DNA from: Epiperipatus broadwayi
Taxonomy: Eukaryota > Onychophora > Udeonychophora > Euonychophora > Peripatidae
Length of the DNA stretch: 64,000 nt
Direction of reading: 5' to 3'
NCBI GenBank assembly: GCA_028023455.1
Contig: JAQFVV010006272.1
Coordinates: 3,265,127 to 3,329,126, forward strand
Shown: positions 22,971 to 35,040 of the stretch, piece after piece
Layout of the letters: every line of letters starts with the position of its first letter
Position numbering within the stretch: the first letter of the stretch is position 1
Translations under genes and position numbers: made by a program
The notes under the pieces: generated by a model
What the model was told of the DNA's origin: nothing
What the model saw: only the letters and a program-made list of their open reading frames with translations
Database searches by the model: none

Positions 22971-23420
22971 GTCAAAATCAGGGGACCCACCTATAAGAAA
23001 ATCGATAACTCAGCAACAATTCCAGATTTTCTGAGAATATAGCAAACTAAATTAGAAAAACCAATCTGGAACTAAAAACTAGTAAACAAGAGGTGATCAA
23101 AAGAGAGAGGAGGGGTTAGTATATAAACTTGACTTCAGCCATTTTGAGGATCTTATTCCAATAGTTTTATTATAATTATTGTGAAAGTAATCAAATCATA
23201 CAAAATAAAATTTATAGGGTAGAAAGGCAATAAACTTGCTTTCTGTTTCTGAGAGTAGTCTACAAGATGCAGAAACACCTTAAACAACAGCCTGATAGCA
23301 GTAGGAAGAGGAAGATACCCAAGATCAAGCCATCATGCCAGATGACAGAACTTAAAGCAGTAATAAATTTCTGCACATTTTAAAATGAACATTTAAACTA
23401 AACCTCCTAACTTCTCAAAG
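22971..23420 (+). promoter_or_regulatory. Slightly GC-richer block with TATA-like box
   Basis: TATATAAAC lies near 23120 after a purine-rich 'gagagaggaggggtt', and 'ttcagccattttgagg' lies where a start site could be. AATAAA occurs near 23230. The block stands out in composition and may be a promoter or an old LTR fragment, but no coding frame follows. Low confidence. Confidence 0.2.
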
Positions 23421-24313
23421 CTAGCTAAAAATACTGTAAATGGCCAATATTGTTAAACTAATTTCTTTTAAACTTTTCAATTATTAATTCCTAAACTAAA
23501 GTGTAATTTTATTTTACTATCTAATTTGTAAGTTTTGCCTGATTTGATTTAATTTAATCTAATTTAAGCTATCTTGATTTCATTTCAGTATTACTAAGCA
23601 AACAAAGCCAAATCTTAGAGTTCACTTATGTGAAATCTTAGCTGTAATTTTATATTATTTTAGAATTAAGTCTATGCCTATATTATTTTCAATTATATAT
23701 TTATGTATTTATGCTATGTTTATTCACAATAAAGTTTATTAATATTTAAATTAATTATTGAGAAATTATTTGATTTTTTCATACTTATATAATTTTGTGT
23801 TTATTAGTGCACAAACAAAACTCCCTTTTGAAATGAGTAAAATAATATTTATTGATATATGTAATTAAGTGGTTATAAATGCTTAAATACAGATTTGCTA
23901 TAAATGAGCTAATTGGTTAATATTTAGCAGGTTTGATGAAATAAAACATAAAGTTAGAATTTAATTTTATAATTATCCCAGAATATGCTGTAGCCCTCCT
24001 TAGATTTATATAAATGCCTATATAGATATCTTAATAAATTAGATTTATATTTCTTTAATAGCATAATTATAAATGCTAATTTATGAACTGATTTAAGGTG
24101 GTTCTATAGAAGGAAACTAATGTTTTGCATCTGAAATGGTATAGTCAGTGGTGCAAATGTGTTCTTAGGAAGTGCATACATGCCTATGCTACTTGCTGTA
24201 TGTTTCTATATGAATGGGTTTTGGGTTTTAAGGGCCACCCCATCTCCTTAATTCAGACAGCTCTTTCTAAAATGGGCTTTACTTTTAATGGCCACCCCAT
24301 TTCTTTTCTTTAG
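23421..24313. other. AT-rich; end forms a splice-acceptor-like tract
   Basis: Mostly featureless. Near 24220-24300 a short duplicated phrase ('ggccaccccat') occurs twice about 60 bp apart. The last 20 bases are pyrimidine-rich and end in TAG, fitting the 3' end of an intron. Confidence 0.45.
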
Positions 24314-24575
24314 GACTGGAGCATAAGGATCCAGATATCTTTGCAAGCTGTTTGATCACCCAGACTAAACATCTTTTAATCACAGCAAGTAATATGGTTG
24401 AAGGGAACCGATTACCCGGTAATGAATCCCATGAGCAAGCACACATTCGAGATGCACAGACTCAGATCATGTATTTTATATATGCCTTGGTATCAGAAGT
24501 CTTACTACCCACCATCGTCTCATCCCACCATAATAATTCATGTTTCAGCTTTGATCTGAACCAGAATCTAATTTT
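24314..24575 (+). CDS. Candidate internal exon of an unidentified host gene
   Basis: A pyrimidine-rich tract ending ...TTCTTTAG precedes, and a strong donor GTAAGT follows at 24576. Between them one frame (codons from 24316) stays open for 86 codons; the 262-bp length is typical of an internal animal exon. The peptide starts LEHKDPDIFASCLITQTKHL and contains VEGNRLPGNESHEQAHIRD and QIMYFIYALVSEV. It looks like a soluble helical region with a hydrophobic C-terminal part. Several CpGs survive here, in contrast to the surroundings. I do not recognise the family. An earlier GT at 24490 (TTG|GTATCA) could be an alternative donor that would keep only the more protein-like first part. No flanking exons were identified. 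Confidence 0.5.
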
Positions 24576-24779
24576 GTAAGTTCTTAATCTATATAGAGAA
24601 ATGCTATTTGTTAAATATAAGTATTAATTGTAATTAATGATAATCACTTCTGCAAATTAACTAAAGCAAATCTAATTCTCAATAGCATAGCATAAATAAA
24701 GTATAGATAATCATAAGAGAAAATTGAAATCAATTTTTAATCCTGTAATAATATATCTCATGAAAATTAAATAACTTTT

Positions 24780-24960
24780 AACCTATAAAATCATCATCAC
24801 CTGCAAGTGAGTTAAAATATCAAATATTTGATATAATAGCTTGTAGCCTATAAAATCATCATCACCTGCAAGTGAAATAAAATACCAAATGTTTGAATTA
24901 ATATTCTGTAAACTTATAAAATCATCATCACCTGAGAGTGAGACAAATTTCACATATTTT
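24780..24960. repeat. Tandem repeat, three copies of about 65 bp
   Basis: 'ataaaatcatcatcacctg' followed by 'caagtga' recurs three times (about 24785, 24850 and 24915), with the third copy more diverged. Non-coding. Confidence 0.85.
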
Positions 24961-27585
24961 AATTGTTTCTGTTATTTTATCTTAATTTTGGCTTATATTA
25001 AACTTATTTAAATATAACCCTGCTTAGTGTCTCAATTTTACTCTATTCATTAGTTAATTATTAATTATTATTTAGTTATTTATAAATCACAATCCAAATT
25101 TATTGATATCTGTTGATTGGATCACATCTATATAGATATAATTTGTGAATATGTCAGTTTTAAATCATAGTCTCATGTTCCACTGATGTGCTATTGCCAG
25201 CAAGCAAATTAAAGAAATATGTGTAGCCTCATATATGCCATCTGTATGTGGTAAATCTTTGAGCATAGGTAAAGTAACTGAGGTGAGATTGGATTTAGGG
25301 TATCAACAACCTCATTTTGATTAGCCTTGAGATGATTTACTAAAACTCTTGATTTTGTTGTATGTATGCACAAATATAACCGTTATAATATTATAACTTA
25401 AAATATAATAACAAGTACCAAAATAAATATCAACCTCAGAAGAATTATTAAATGAAATTTGCTCCAATAAAAAAAGCCACAAGGGTATTAATAGCAATTA
25501 ATAAACATTGTAAATATAATATGGAACATTTATCAAGAAGGAGAACTTTCAATTTACTCTTACACATTACAAGGAGGTTCTTGATATTGGGAGTATATAT
25601 CATAAAATGGTTAGGTTATATTAAATCCTTTTTTTCTAATGCCTCTTTCCATTACATCCTTTCTAATAAACAATCATCACCATCTCATTACCATGATCAG
25701 ATCCATATTTCTTTTTTTTTTGATAAAGTAATTATTAATTTTTATTTGCAAAACAATTTTTTTCAAAGTCATTTCTGTAAATTAAAATCTCAGGGTTCTG
25801 TAATTAAATTTTATAACACTAAAATTTACTCTTTTTTTTATTTAAGGATTATTAAACAATGAATGGAATCCTAGTAACAATATGGGAAGAGAATTTTATT
25901 TATAAGATGTCTATTGAACTTACAATAATAATATTACATTAAAAAAAATATTTTCCTTAAAATAAATACATAAAAACCTCTTAATTTGGAATAAAAGAGT
26001 ATACCAGCATAACATTCAGATATAATGAATGGATAAAGAATTTTATGGCCATTCAGAACATCAATGCATACTAAATTCTTCTTTATGGATGTGAGTAAAT
26101 AATTTCATTATTTATACTTATTATTGATAGTCAAAAATAATCTTCTAAATAAAATGAAATAATTTATCACAAAAGCAGTTTTTTTTTAAGGAATAATTGA
26201 TTAAAGTGAACCTTTGATATTTAAAAAAATGAATAATTAATTTCTTAGATATTTCTTAACACCTACATTTAAATTTTGACTATGTTTGGTGTAGAATATA
26301 ACTTCCTAATAGATTTTATAATATTAATATTTTTGAACAATATGGGTAGATAATGGTAGAATGACTGTGAAACCAAAATTAACAATAAAAACAATGAAGA
26401 CATTCTACAGATAACTTTGAAAATCTACAATGTCACAAAATAAAATATTTACATATTTTACTGTACAATTTATTGCAGAGGAGAATTCCTAATTTTTAAG
26501 GTTTACAAATAAAATAAACTAAATTGACAAATTAAATAATCATGAAAATTATTATTCTTGTCTAATTAATGACAAAACTTTTCCCAATATTAACTTTATA
26601 ATAAGAAGTTCTCTATTCTTACAATACAATTAATTAATTTCGTTGTTCCTAAAATGAGTGTATTTTAATTTTAAATAGAAATTACTAGCAATGTAATAAA
26701 TACTGAAAAAAAATGTATATCACTTATTGAGATCCAAAATTACAATTGTAATTTCTAAAATAAATGTTCATTAGTTTTACATTTTATAATAATGGAAAAG
26801 TACAGCAAATAGACTTTTACATCAAAACAATCAACAACCTACACTCAAAATATTAAAAAGTGGAATAACAAAGAAAGATGACATTCCTCAGCACTAATTA
26901 CAATGTCCAGTGCCAAAAATAAACTTGTGGTAATACACAATACATAGTTTTATACAGAAAATACATGATATAGTACATTGACAATTTAAAGATAAATAAG
27001 GCAATGTAAAATAAATGATGACATGAATGCAAAAAGTAGAACCTACATTTGAGAGCAATAAATATGCAAGGACTTAATCTCTAAACATAAGAATCATGAG
27101 AATAAACCATCAAAAATATAATAGGAACAATAATAATTGCCATGCTCAATATGAGACACAAAAGGTATAACTCATGGAAAATATTATAATATTGAGAGAG
27201 AGACAAAGCAAAATCTCTTGAAAAATTGAAAAATAATACCATAAATGTACAATAAAAAACAAGAGACTCAAATGGCAACACCTCTTAATTAATATTACAA
27301 TAAATTGACTGATAGGTAAAACTGATAATGTAAAAATTATTCAATAAATCTATCTTAATTAAAGCATGGTCTAAAATAAGAAATAAGAATATACACCATC
27401 TTCAATTTATTCAGCATTAACATGTACATTAAATAAATAAATAACTCATGATAAGGGATTTATAACACTTTAAAATACAGCATTATAAAAGGGTAAATAT
27501 TTTGAAAACATCGAAATAATTTAACTTACAAATAATTTATAAATTTATATCAGACAAAATGCATAAAAAAAATAAAATATGTAAT
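24961..27585. other. No recognisable feature
   Basis: Long AT-rich stretch. The 136-codon plus-strand open frame at 25452-25862 is rich in Ile, Phe, Lys, Asn and Ser as expected of AT-rich noise, and has no domain or splice context that I can defend. Confidence 0.45.
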
Positions 27586-28405
27586 AAATTACAACAAGCA
27601 AAACTCTCCACACAGTAGTGCCACTCAGTGCAAACCAGAATAATAAATGGATGCCAAAAGGCTTGTGCATAAAATTCCTATCTAGTGCCTACTCATCCAA
27701 TATCCCCAGCCTAGTTTTTAGCTTGTGACTTTCATCTGTGAGAAGCTTTGGATCTAAGAGCACTGCACCTAGATCTTAGGATCTAATGCAACCCTCAAGC
27801 AGCCACAAGGTAAAAACTAGTATGGGGATATTGTATGAGTTGGCACTAGATAAAGATTTTATGCACAGGCCTTCTGGAATTCAATGATTACTGTGGCTTG
27901 CACTGAGTGTCCCTACTGTATGGAGAGTTTTGCCTGTTTTAATAACAGTTATGAGCAAGCATACAATGGTGATCATGTAATATTTAGTGGTTTAATACCA
28001 ATCTTGCCTAATAAGATAATGTGGGCTATGATTATTAAAGAACTAAAGACACCAAAATGTATAAGTACTGAACTGAGTTCAGACCTATATGACTATATAA
28101 GCTAATGAGCTTGGATTTAAAATATTATTGTGTTTTCCAATTTTAGACTCATAGTTTTGTAGTTAAGTAGAGATAAAAGGTGGTTGCTCGAGAGCTGCAT
28201 TAGATCCTAAATTCTAGACACAATGCTCTCAGATCCGAAGTTCATCACTGACAAAAGCTACAAGCTAGAAACTAGTCTGCAGATGTTGTATGAGTAGGTA
28301 TTAGATAGGAATTTTATGCAAAGCCTTTTGGCATCCATTGATTACTCTGGCTTGCACTGAGTGGCACTATTGTATGGAGAGTTTTGCTTATTTTAATAAC
28401 AGTTA
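27586..28405. mobile_element. Fold-back element D with a duplicated arm
   Basis: About 230 bp at 27586-27815 recurs inverted at about 28170-28402; recognisable pairs are 'aaaactctcc' with 'ggagagtttt' and 'cactcagtgcaa' with 'ttgcactgagtg'. A third, partial arm in the right-hand orientation lies at about 27800-27965. The 73-codon frame at 27884-28105 runs through this arm and is not supported as a gene. No transposase is present. Confidence 0.8.
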
Positions 28406-28933
28406 TGAGAAAGCATAAGAAATGATGATCATATGATGTTTAGTGGTTTAATAAATTACAATACCATAATATTGAAACTTAAAAATTATACCCAGTTTAC
28501 CAAAATCAATAAATAAAGGTCGTTCATTCTGGATATTCTACCATTCTGCAGGATACAGTCTATGTAATTCACATTCAGTGGAGGCTAAACAATTTTCCCA
28601 CTTGTAAAAACACAGCAAGTTTAAATTATTTGCACTGAATTCAAATATTACCAATAAGTAATAGATATCTTGATAAACACGAGCACAAAAATGTATTAAT
28701 GGCCATTCAAATTTTGTAAATAATATTGTTAAATAAAGCACAGATAATAATGATGCACCTAATATTTTATATGAATTTATCACTTCTTATTCTTTACTTT
28801 TGAAATGCATGTTGAAGATAAAATATGAGAAGCATTTATTAATTTATCAAAGTAAAAGATCATTGTAAATCAAATTTTAAAACTAAGAATAATAATAAGT
28901 AAAAGATATAGTAAAGCAGATTTGTAATAAAAC

Positions 28934-28976
<43 letters not shown>

Positions 28977-30540
28977 AACATGAATAAAAATTAATTATTT
29001 AGAAACCTTTATGTATTATTTATATAGATAGGTCTTGTTACAGTTATTTAATATAAGTAATAATTTTTGAGTAATTGTGGCAATTCTGAACAAATATTTC
29101 ATTAATATTTGAGAACATTATTTTTAAAAGTACTTAGTCATGTAATAAATTTTTAAAACAATAACTTGAATCAATAATCTTAATTTCACTGATTTAGGAA
29201 ATATTTTTCCTGGCACTACTCTGAAATAGTTTTAGGACATATATAATACATCATTTTTCAAGTGAATGATTTCTATCTCTTTGATATGATAATAATAAAT
29301 AAATAAAATGTCATTTCAAAAAGAATATTTAAAATAATATATATTTTAAAAAATAAATATTTTTTAAAGTGATGTTAATAATTAATAGTAAATGTATATT
29401 AGATAATTAAAAAACTTATTTATTACTGATATATTTTTAAGATACATTGAAATAACTAGTAAATATCACTTTGACATGAATTAAATGTTTTCCTATTTAT
29501 ACTATAAACAAGTTCAGATAAAAAAGGTATGAAAATCACTAAACAGGTTCTGCTAGTTGAAATTTAAATATCTATGCATTTAAAGATGAATGGCTGGCAA
29601 GAAAACCATTATTTACAGATATAAACAAAATTAAAACAACCATATTTTTAAATATATGTTGCTGAAAAATAATAGAACACTTCAAAGTATTTACCCATTT
29701 TCTTATTCTTAGCATATGACAATAATTTGAACAAAAACATTTTTACACAATTAAGGACTGATGTAAAATAGCAAAAATAATATAATGTTTTAGCAGCTTT
29801 AATATTCTGGCATATAAAATAGTAAATCAATAATATTGTCTATTAGTAATGAAAAAACAAGAATCAACAAAAGTTCTTATACAATAATGACAAGTTACAT
29901 TGAATTTTTCCAAAATACAAATTTTAAATAGAAATAATTTAATGATTATTGTTAAACATTTAGTTACATTTTTCATTATGTTTCACTGTGAAGTATACTT
30001 TAATTTTTTTAGTTATTTCAGCTTAGACTTACATACCTGAATGAAAAGTAATTAGTAATACATGTTTAATTTTTAAGAAAATAAAATTTATTATAAGCAA
30101 TTAAACTGAATAACATTAAATATCATTAATTCAGCAAATAATTTATCAAGTAAATTTCCCAGTAAAATTAACAAATCCAGTAGAAAGTATTACAGTAAGC
30201 ACATGTATGCAAGTCTTTGACTATGTATATTGATGGTAATGTGACTGATTTTGATGTATGAAATTGAGAGTTAGATGAACCCATTCTTGATCATAATTCA
30301 TAAAATTTAAAGATTAAATGCTATTCTGAAAGACAGCTAAAATAAACTCATTTACATAATTATCTAGACTTTTTATTAAATGTTACATTTGAAGATAAAT
30401 TATTTATAAAACTAAAAATTATTATAGTGAAAATAAAATATTTCATAATAAATTACATTATTTCACACAGAATATTAATTTACATTATTCTTTTAAAATA
30501 AAATACTAGTTTTATACTTCACCTTTGAATAGTAAGTAAC
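28406..30540. other. No recognisable feature, one (TA)n run
   Basis: AT-rich, (TA)n at 28937-28973. No gene supported. Confidence 0.5.
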
Positions 30541-30606
30541 TTACCTGTACTTTACACAAAAAGTGAAGCTTGCAAAGCTTCACTTTTTTGCGTAAAGTGC
30601 AGGTAA
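30541..30606. repeat. 66-bp near-perfect palindrome
   Basis: Arms of about 31-32 bases (TTACCTGTACTTTACACAAA... and its complement) meet with almost no loop at AAGCTT-GC-AAGCTT. The mismatches include T/C and A/G changes consistent with CpG decay in one arm. Function unknown; it could be a very short fold-back element. Confidence 0.85.
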
Positions 30607-30875
30607 ATTAATTATTCTTTTAAGCAAGTTTATACACTACTTAATAAAAGTGAGCTCCCAGAATATTTTTCTAAAGACTTTTAAAACAAAATATTTAAGA
30701 ATAACTTTTAATATTACAACAAGAAAAATAAAATAAAATTTATTATAATGCATATTCACACACATTCATTATTCTTTTTTTTATTTGCAACTAATAGCTT
30801 TAACTAATAACTTAATTCTTTATCTTATTTAATTAGCTAGCTTAAAACTTACTGGACTGAATTAATCTTTATTAC

Positions 30876-31067
30876 TATATATATATATATATATAAACTT
30901 AAATAAAATACACTTCTATGAGCCAGTAATTTAATTATTAACAATGAGCATTAAGGATTCAAATATATATATATATATATATACTTTTTATTAGCAAAGA
31001 ACTTAAATAAAATGCATTTCTATAGGCAAGTAATTTAATTATTTACAATGAGCATTAAAAATTCAAA
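30876..31067. repeat. Two tandem units of about 105 bp, each with (TA)n
   Basis: 'aacttaaataaaat' through 'caatgagcattaa' occurs at about 30896-30962 and 31002-31067, each preceded by a (TA)n run. This is a duplication of a unit that contains a microsatellite. Confidence 0.85.
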
Positions 31068-31422
31068 TTTAGCTTTAAATTGTAACTTTGGTATTGATTT
31101 TTTACACTAATATTCATATTAAAATAGTTTGAACAACTCAATATTTTTCTATCATTAACCCTTTCAACGATTATTATTTAATTGGCCAAATGAGTTAAAA
31201 ATCAAAACTTTTAATTGGCCCACTCACAACTTTAACAAAATCTATTGTTAAAATAGATTCACTTTTAATAATATAAATATGTTAGTTTCGTTTGTAAAAA
31301 GTATATTACTAAATTGTCAGATTATGAAAGTAAACGAAAGTCTTTTCAAAAATAAAATTTGATTTATAATTTAAAAAATATTCAATTGCGGTGAAATAAA
31401 AGTAACCGCTATTCAACCAACC

Positions 31423-31450
31423 AAAAAAGATTGCGTCAGCAATCTTTTTT
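31423..31450. repeat. Perfect 12-bp-arm hairpin with CpG loop
   Basis: AAAAAAGATTGC, loop GTCA, GCAATCTTTTTT. It looks like a bacterial terminator but sits in animal-like DNA, so it is recorded only as a hairpin. Confidence 0.7.
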
Positions 31451-31639
31451 TTTTCACTTTAACATTATGATAAATATGTAGCAATAAATAAATAATTCTT
31501 GGTAATATCTTAACTATTTTTCTAAAATAATTTGATTTTTAGTATTATTTTATCAATAATAATTTGTAATTCAATTCAAATATTGTTTAAAATGTTGTAA
31601 ACATTCGTTTATCATTTTCATAATAAAAATCAAAACGAA

Positions 31640-31745
31640 CGTAACTTTTTACTTTTTGGAAGCCATTTCCCTTTTTGACAGAAGTTGGAAAGCCAATAAG
31701 ATTCAAGAAAAGGTGGTGAGGAGGCGGTGCTTTGGTTTTGTTTGA
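31640..31745. promoter_or_regulatory. Promoter-like block with CCAAT and GC-box motifs
   Basis: The block is GC-richer than its surroundings. It has CCAAT in AGCCAATAAG (about 31691-31700), a GC-box-like GAGGCGGTGC (31721-31730) and retained CpGs, with 'gaacgtaac' just upstream. No first exon could be recognised on either side. It may be a host promoter or enhancer, or an old mobile element fragment. Confidence 0.25.
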
Positions 31746-32214
31746 CATATATGGTCATTTTTATTGATTTTTTACTTGTAAAATAATTCTGAAGAGGGCA
31801 CCATCTTACAGAACTTTTGATTTTCTTTCGAATGATGTATAATATGTATACGTGGGATAAAAAGTAGCTGATTTAGAGTGATGTCAAATCTTCTCATTTT
31901 TTGATGAGTCAGGCAGTCAAATGGTTTTAACTCATTAATATTTAGGGTAAAGAAATCCTAAAGTAAGCAATTTAAAGATATCTACAACTACATATAAGTT
32001 TAAAGCATTATAATATGATATTAAAATAACTTTTAATGTTATTAAAACATATGAGTTCTTATGAAATGACTCATAGGATGTATTAACATTTAAATATCAA
32101 GCCCTAATAAATTGGCTTATTATAGAAGGTAACATATTGAAAAAAATTTGTTTTTAAATACTAAACAATTATATACTGAAGATTTAGATTTACTGATAAA
32201 GCTAAAGGTTACAG

Positions 32215-32239
<25 letters not shown>

Positions 32240-32245
<6 letters not shown>

Positions 32246-33095
32246 AACAAAAACAAGTTATAATCACATTAACTTGCTGTCACTTGTATTTATAATCAAT
32301 AGATGGTGTCTTACCAAAAACACTGACCAAGCGAATGTTTGTTTACATAAATGACAAAAGAGTCAGAATTCACTATCTCTTTCATTTTGCCCACCCTCAG
32401 ATCAGCTGATTTCAAGCTAATTTGCTATCATCAGTGAAGGATAGAGCTAGAAACTAGATCTAAACACTGACTCCAAGTGTTTATGCAAAAAGTTTCTATC
32501 AGTTTGCAAGCATGAAATTTTTCAGACCGGTAAAGTCTTCTAACTCAGCCTAGCAAGTTAGATAGCTATATGGGTCTAATCTCAGTTCAGTTTCACCACA
32601 TAGTCAAAGCCTCTGCAATATATATCATTGCAAAAACCTTTAAAGGTACATTTATGAAAAACAAAAACAAGTTATAATCACGTTAACTTTCTGTTGCTTG
32701 TATTTATGATCAATAGATGGCATCTTACCAAAAACACCTACCAAGTGAATGTTTGTTTACATAAACAACAAAAGTGTCTTTGACTATGTGGTGAAACTGA
32801 ACTGAGATCAGACCCATATAGCTACCTAGCTTGTTAGGCTGAGTTTGAAGACTTTACCAGTCTAAAAAATTTCATGCTTGCAAACTGATAGAAACTTTTT
32901 GCATATACACTTGGAGTCAGTGTTCAGATCTAGTTTCTAGATCTATCCTTTACTGATGATAGCAAATTAGCTTGAAATCAGCTGATCTGAGGGTGGGCAA
33001 AATGAAAGAGATAGTGAATTCTGACTCTTTTGTCATTTATGTAAACAAACATTCACTTGGTCGGTGTTTATGGTAAGATGCCATGTATTGATCAT
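32240..33095. mobile_element. Fold-back element E, arms about 315 bp
   Basis: The left arm (about 32293-32609) recurs inverted at 32778-33095, including the 'tcagatcagctgattt' and 'gaattcactatctctttc' segments. The spacer holds a second, direct copy (about 32648-32775) of the left terminus (about 32240-32360). (TA)n tracts flank both sides (32215-32241 and 33094-33115). No coding capacity; a transcript would form a long hairpin. Confidence 0.9.
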
Positions 33096-33115
33096 ATATA
33101 TATATATATATATAT

Positions 33116-35040
33116 TGTACCAGACATCCACATGTGTCAAGAAGTTACTTAGCATGACACTAGGCTGCTTAAGAAGCCTAGAAAATTTATTTGGGATGAT
33201 TGGATGAGCATCATGACCTAAAATAAATTATCTGCTCTTTGCACTAGCTATGCTTAGGGTATGAAACTTACAACTATTAAACAATTGATAAACAGACACA
33301 GTAAACAAAAAGTTAAATTTAAAAATAATAATGATGATTATTACAATTAAAAGCAAATAATGAAATCTTAAAGTTAATTAGTATTGCTTCTATGGGTTTT
33401 TAAACAGAGTATTTTATTATTGATAGCTTTGACAGTTAAATGAATCTCCCTATTCAGCTATTTCAATAAGATTAAAATAATCTTTTAACAATGTTTTATA
33501 AAATAGGATATATAATCTACGTGTCGATGACTTTTAATAAATAAATAAATATTCAATTGATTTCATTGGATCCTTATGCCTATATTCATCTACAATAAAG
33601 TCATGTATGTGTGACAATATCTCTAAACTAGCAAACAATTATAGATAAAATAATATGGGCTATTCACTGTGAGAGAGGCACAATAAGCTCTTTTTATGTT
33701 TACCATGCAAAAGAAGTGAGTCAATCTTTCAATGATTGGTAGCTCCAGTTTAAAAGAATATGAGCTTGACTGAGATATCACACTCAGGGTCTCTGATTTG
33801 TCAATATCTAATAATAATAACAAACAAAACAGGCATGCTGACTATACCAAAGGCAGGCCATGCCACAGTAAGTAGACTGCAATGAAGACAGTAGACAATC
33901 TGGATTACCAAAAGGAAATACAATAATATTAATCAAATAGATATTTGGCTACCCTGGTGATATAAAAGAAAAGTCCTATAAAATAATAGTGGTGCATAGA
34001 TGGACTTGTTTTAGATATACACACAATTACATATATAATTTTATATAAGGCACATTTTGTACAAGCATTAAAATGTTTTAGCAAATCTAAATTCAAGTCA
34101 CACATATATAAAATAAATTTATTAATGCTAATTAAAAGAAAAGGTTAATTTTAAACATTATTACAATCTACTTTACAAGAACTTATGAACTGATTAAATT
34201 TTAGAACTATTTTCTTAAAAAGAAAAAACATTTAGATTTTAAATCTTTTAAAAGAGAAGGGAGACGAATGAGACGATTCTTCAATAATAATTACACTTCA
34301 TTAAGAACTATCAAAACTTTCAATGCAAGATAAGAAAATTTCTTTCAGAGATATATACTTTTAACATAATGAATTCTAAATTAAGGCATACTCTAAAAGA
34401 AAAAGTAAAACATTTATACCTGAGTTATATATATAATATCAATAAAATAAAATTAAAAAACTACATTTAATTGTAATATTATGGTTAACCAAAAGTAATG
34501 CACATATACACAAGGAAAACACTTATAACAACATCTGGATTATTTAAGGTATATTTTACTGCTAAGTTTTTAATGTGTCATTCTTGCTTTCTTTAAATAA
34601 TTAGAAATAAAGCTAGTTTTGTTTATTTTGTAGTTTAAGTTCCTGGGAGGTCAGTTGAGAGTCTTTTTGTAGGTTTGGTTTTAGGAAATCAATTTTCTAA
34701 AGATTTATGATTTTACAACATGTTGGATGATGAAGGTTTGACCTAGAACACAGAGTTTGCCATATTTATTTTGCCTAGCAACACAATTCTGGAAAACGCC
34801 ACTAGGAAAAATTGGTCAGTTAATTTTGCTATTGCAGGTCACTTTTCTAAAAATAATAAATTAAAAGAAAAAATTGTACCATCTTTTCTTCATTTTCTTA
34901 CTTTTTAAAAATTTTTTCAAATCTTAATTTGAATGATCATTTTGTTTAACAATAACATAAAAGTACTTTATATAATGCATATATACCTTTTCTGATTCAC
35001 AGACACATTTATACTTATTTTAAACCCTTTTTCAATTTTT
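33116..35040. other. Mostly featureless; starts with an LTR-like TGTACC
   Basis: Directly after a (TA)n run the sequence reads TGTACCAGACATCC, the same first six bases as LTRs of elements A and B. No matching partner or end was found, so a solo LTR is only a possibility. The rest is AT-rich with no supported gene. Confidence 0.3.

Noticed and set aside
24780-24960. CRISPR-like array (also 38958-39122, 58417-59290)
   Set aside because: Repeats are head-to-tail without unique spacers, and the genome is eukaryotic.
25452-25862. 136-codon ORF
   Set aside because: Composition matches AT-rich noise (Ile, Phe, Lys, Asn) and no motif, signal or splice context was found.
31423-31450. Rho-independent terminator
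   Set aside because: The window is animal-like; a hairpin plus T-run is not meaningful as a bacterial terminator here.
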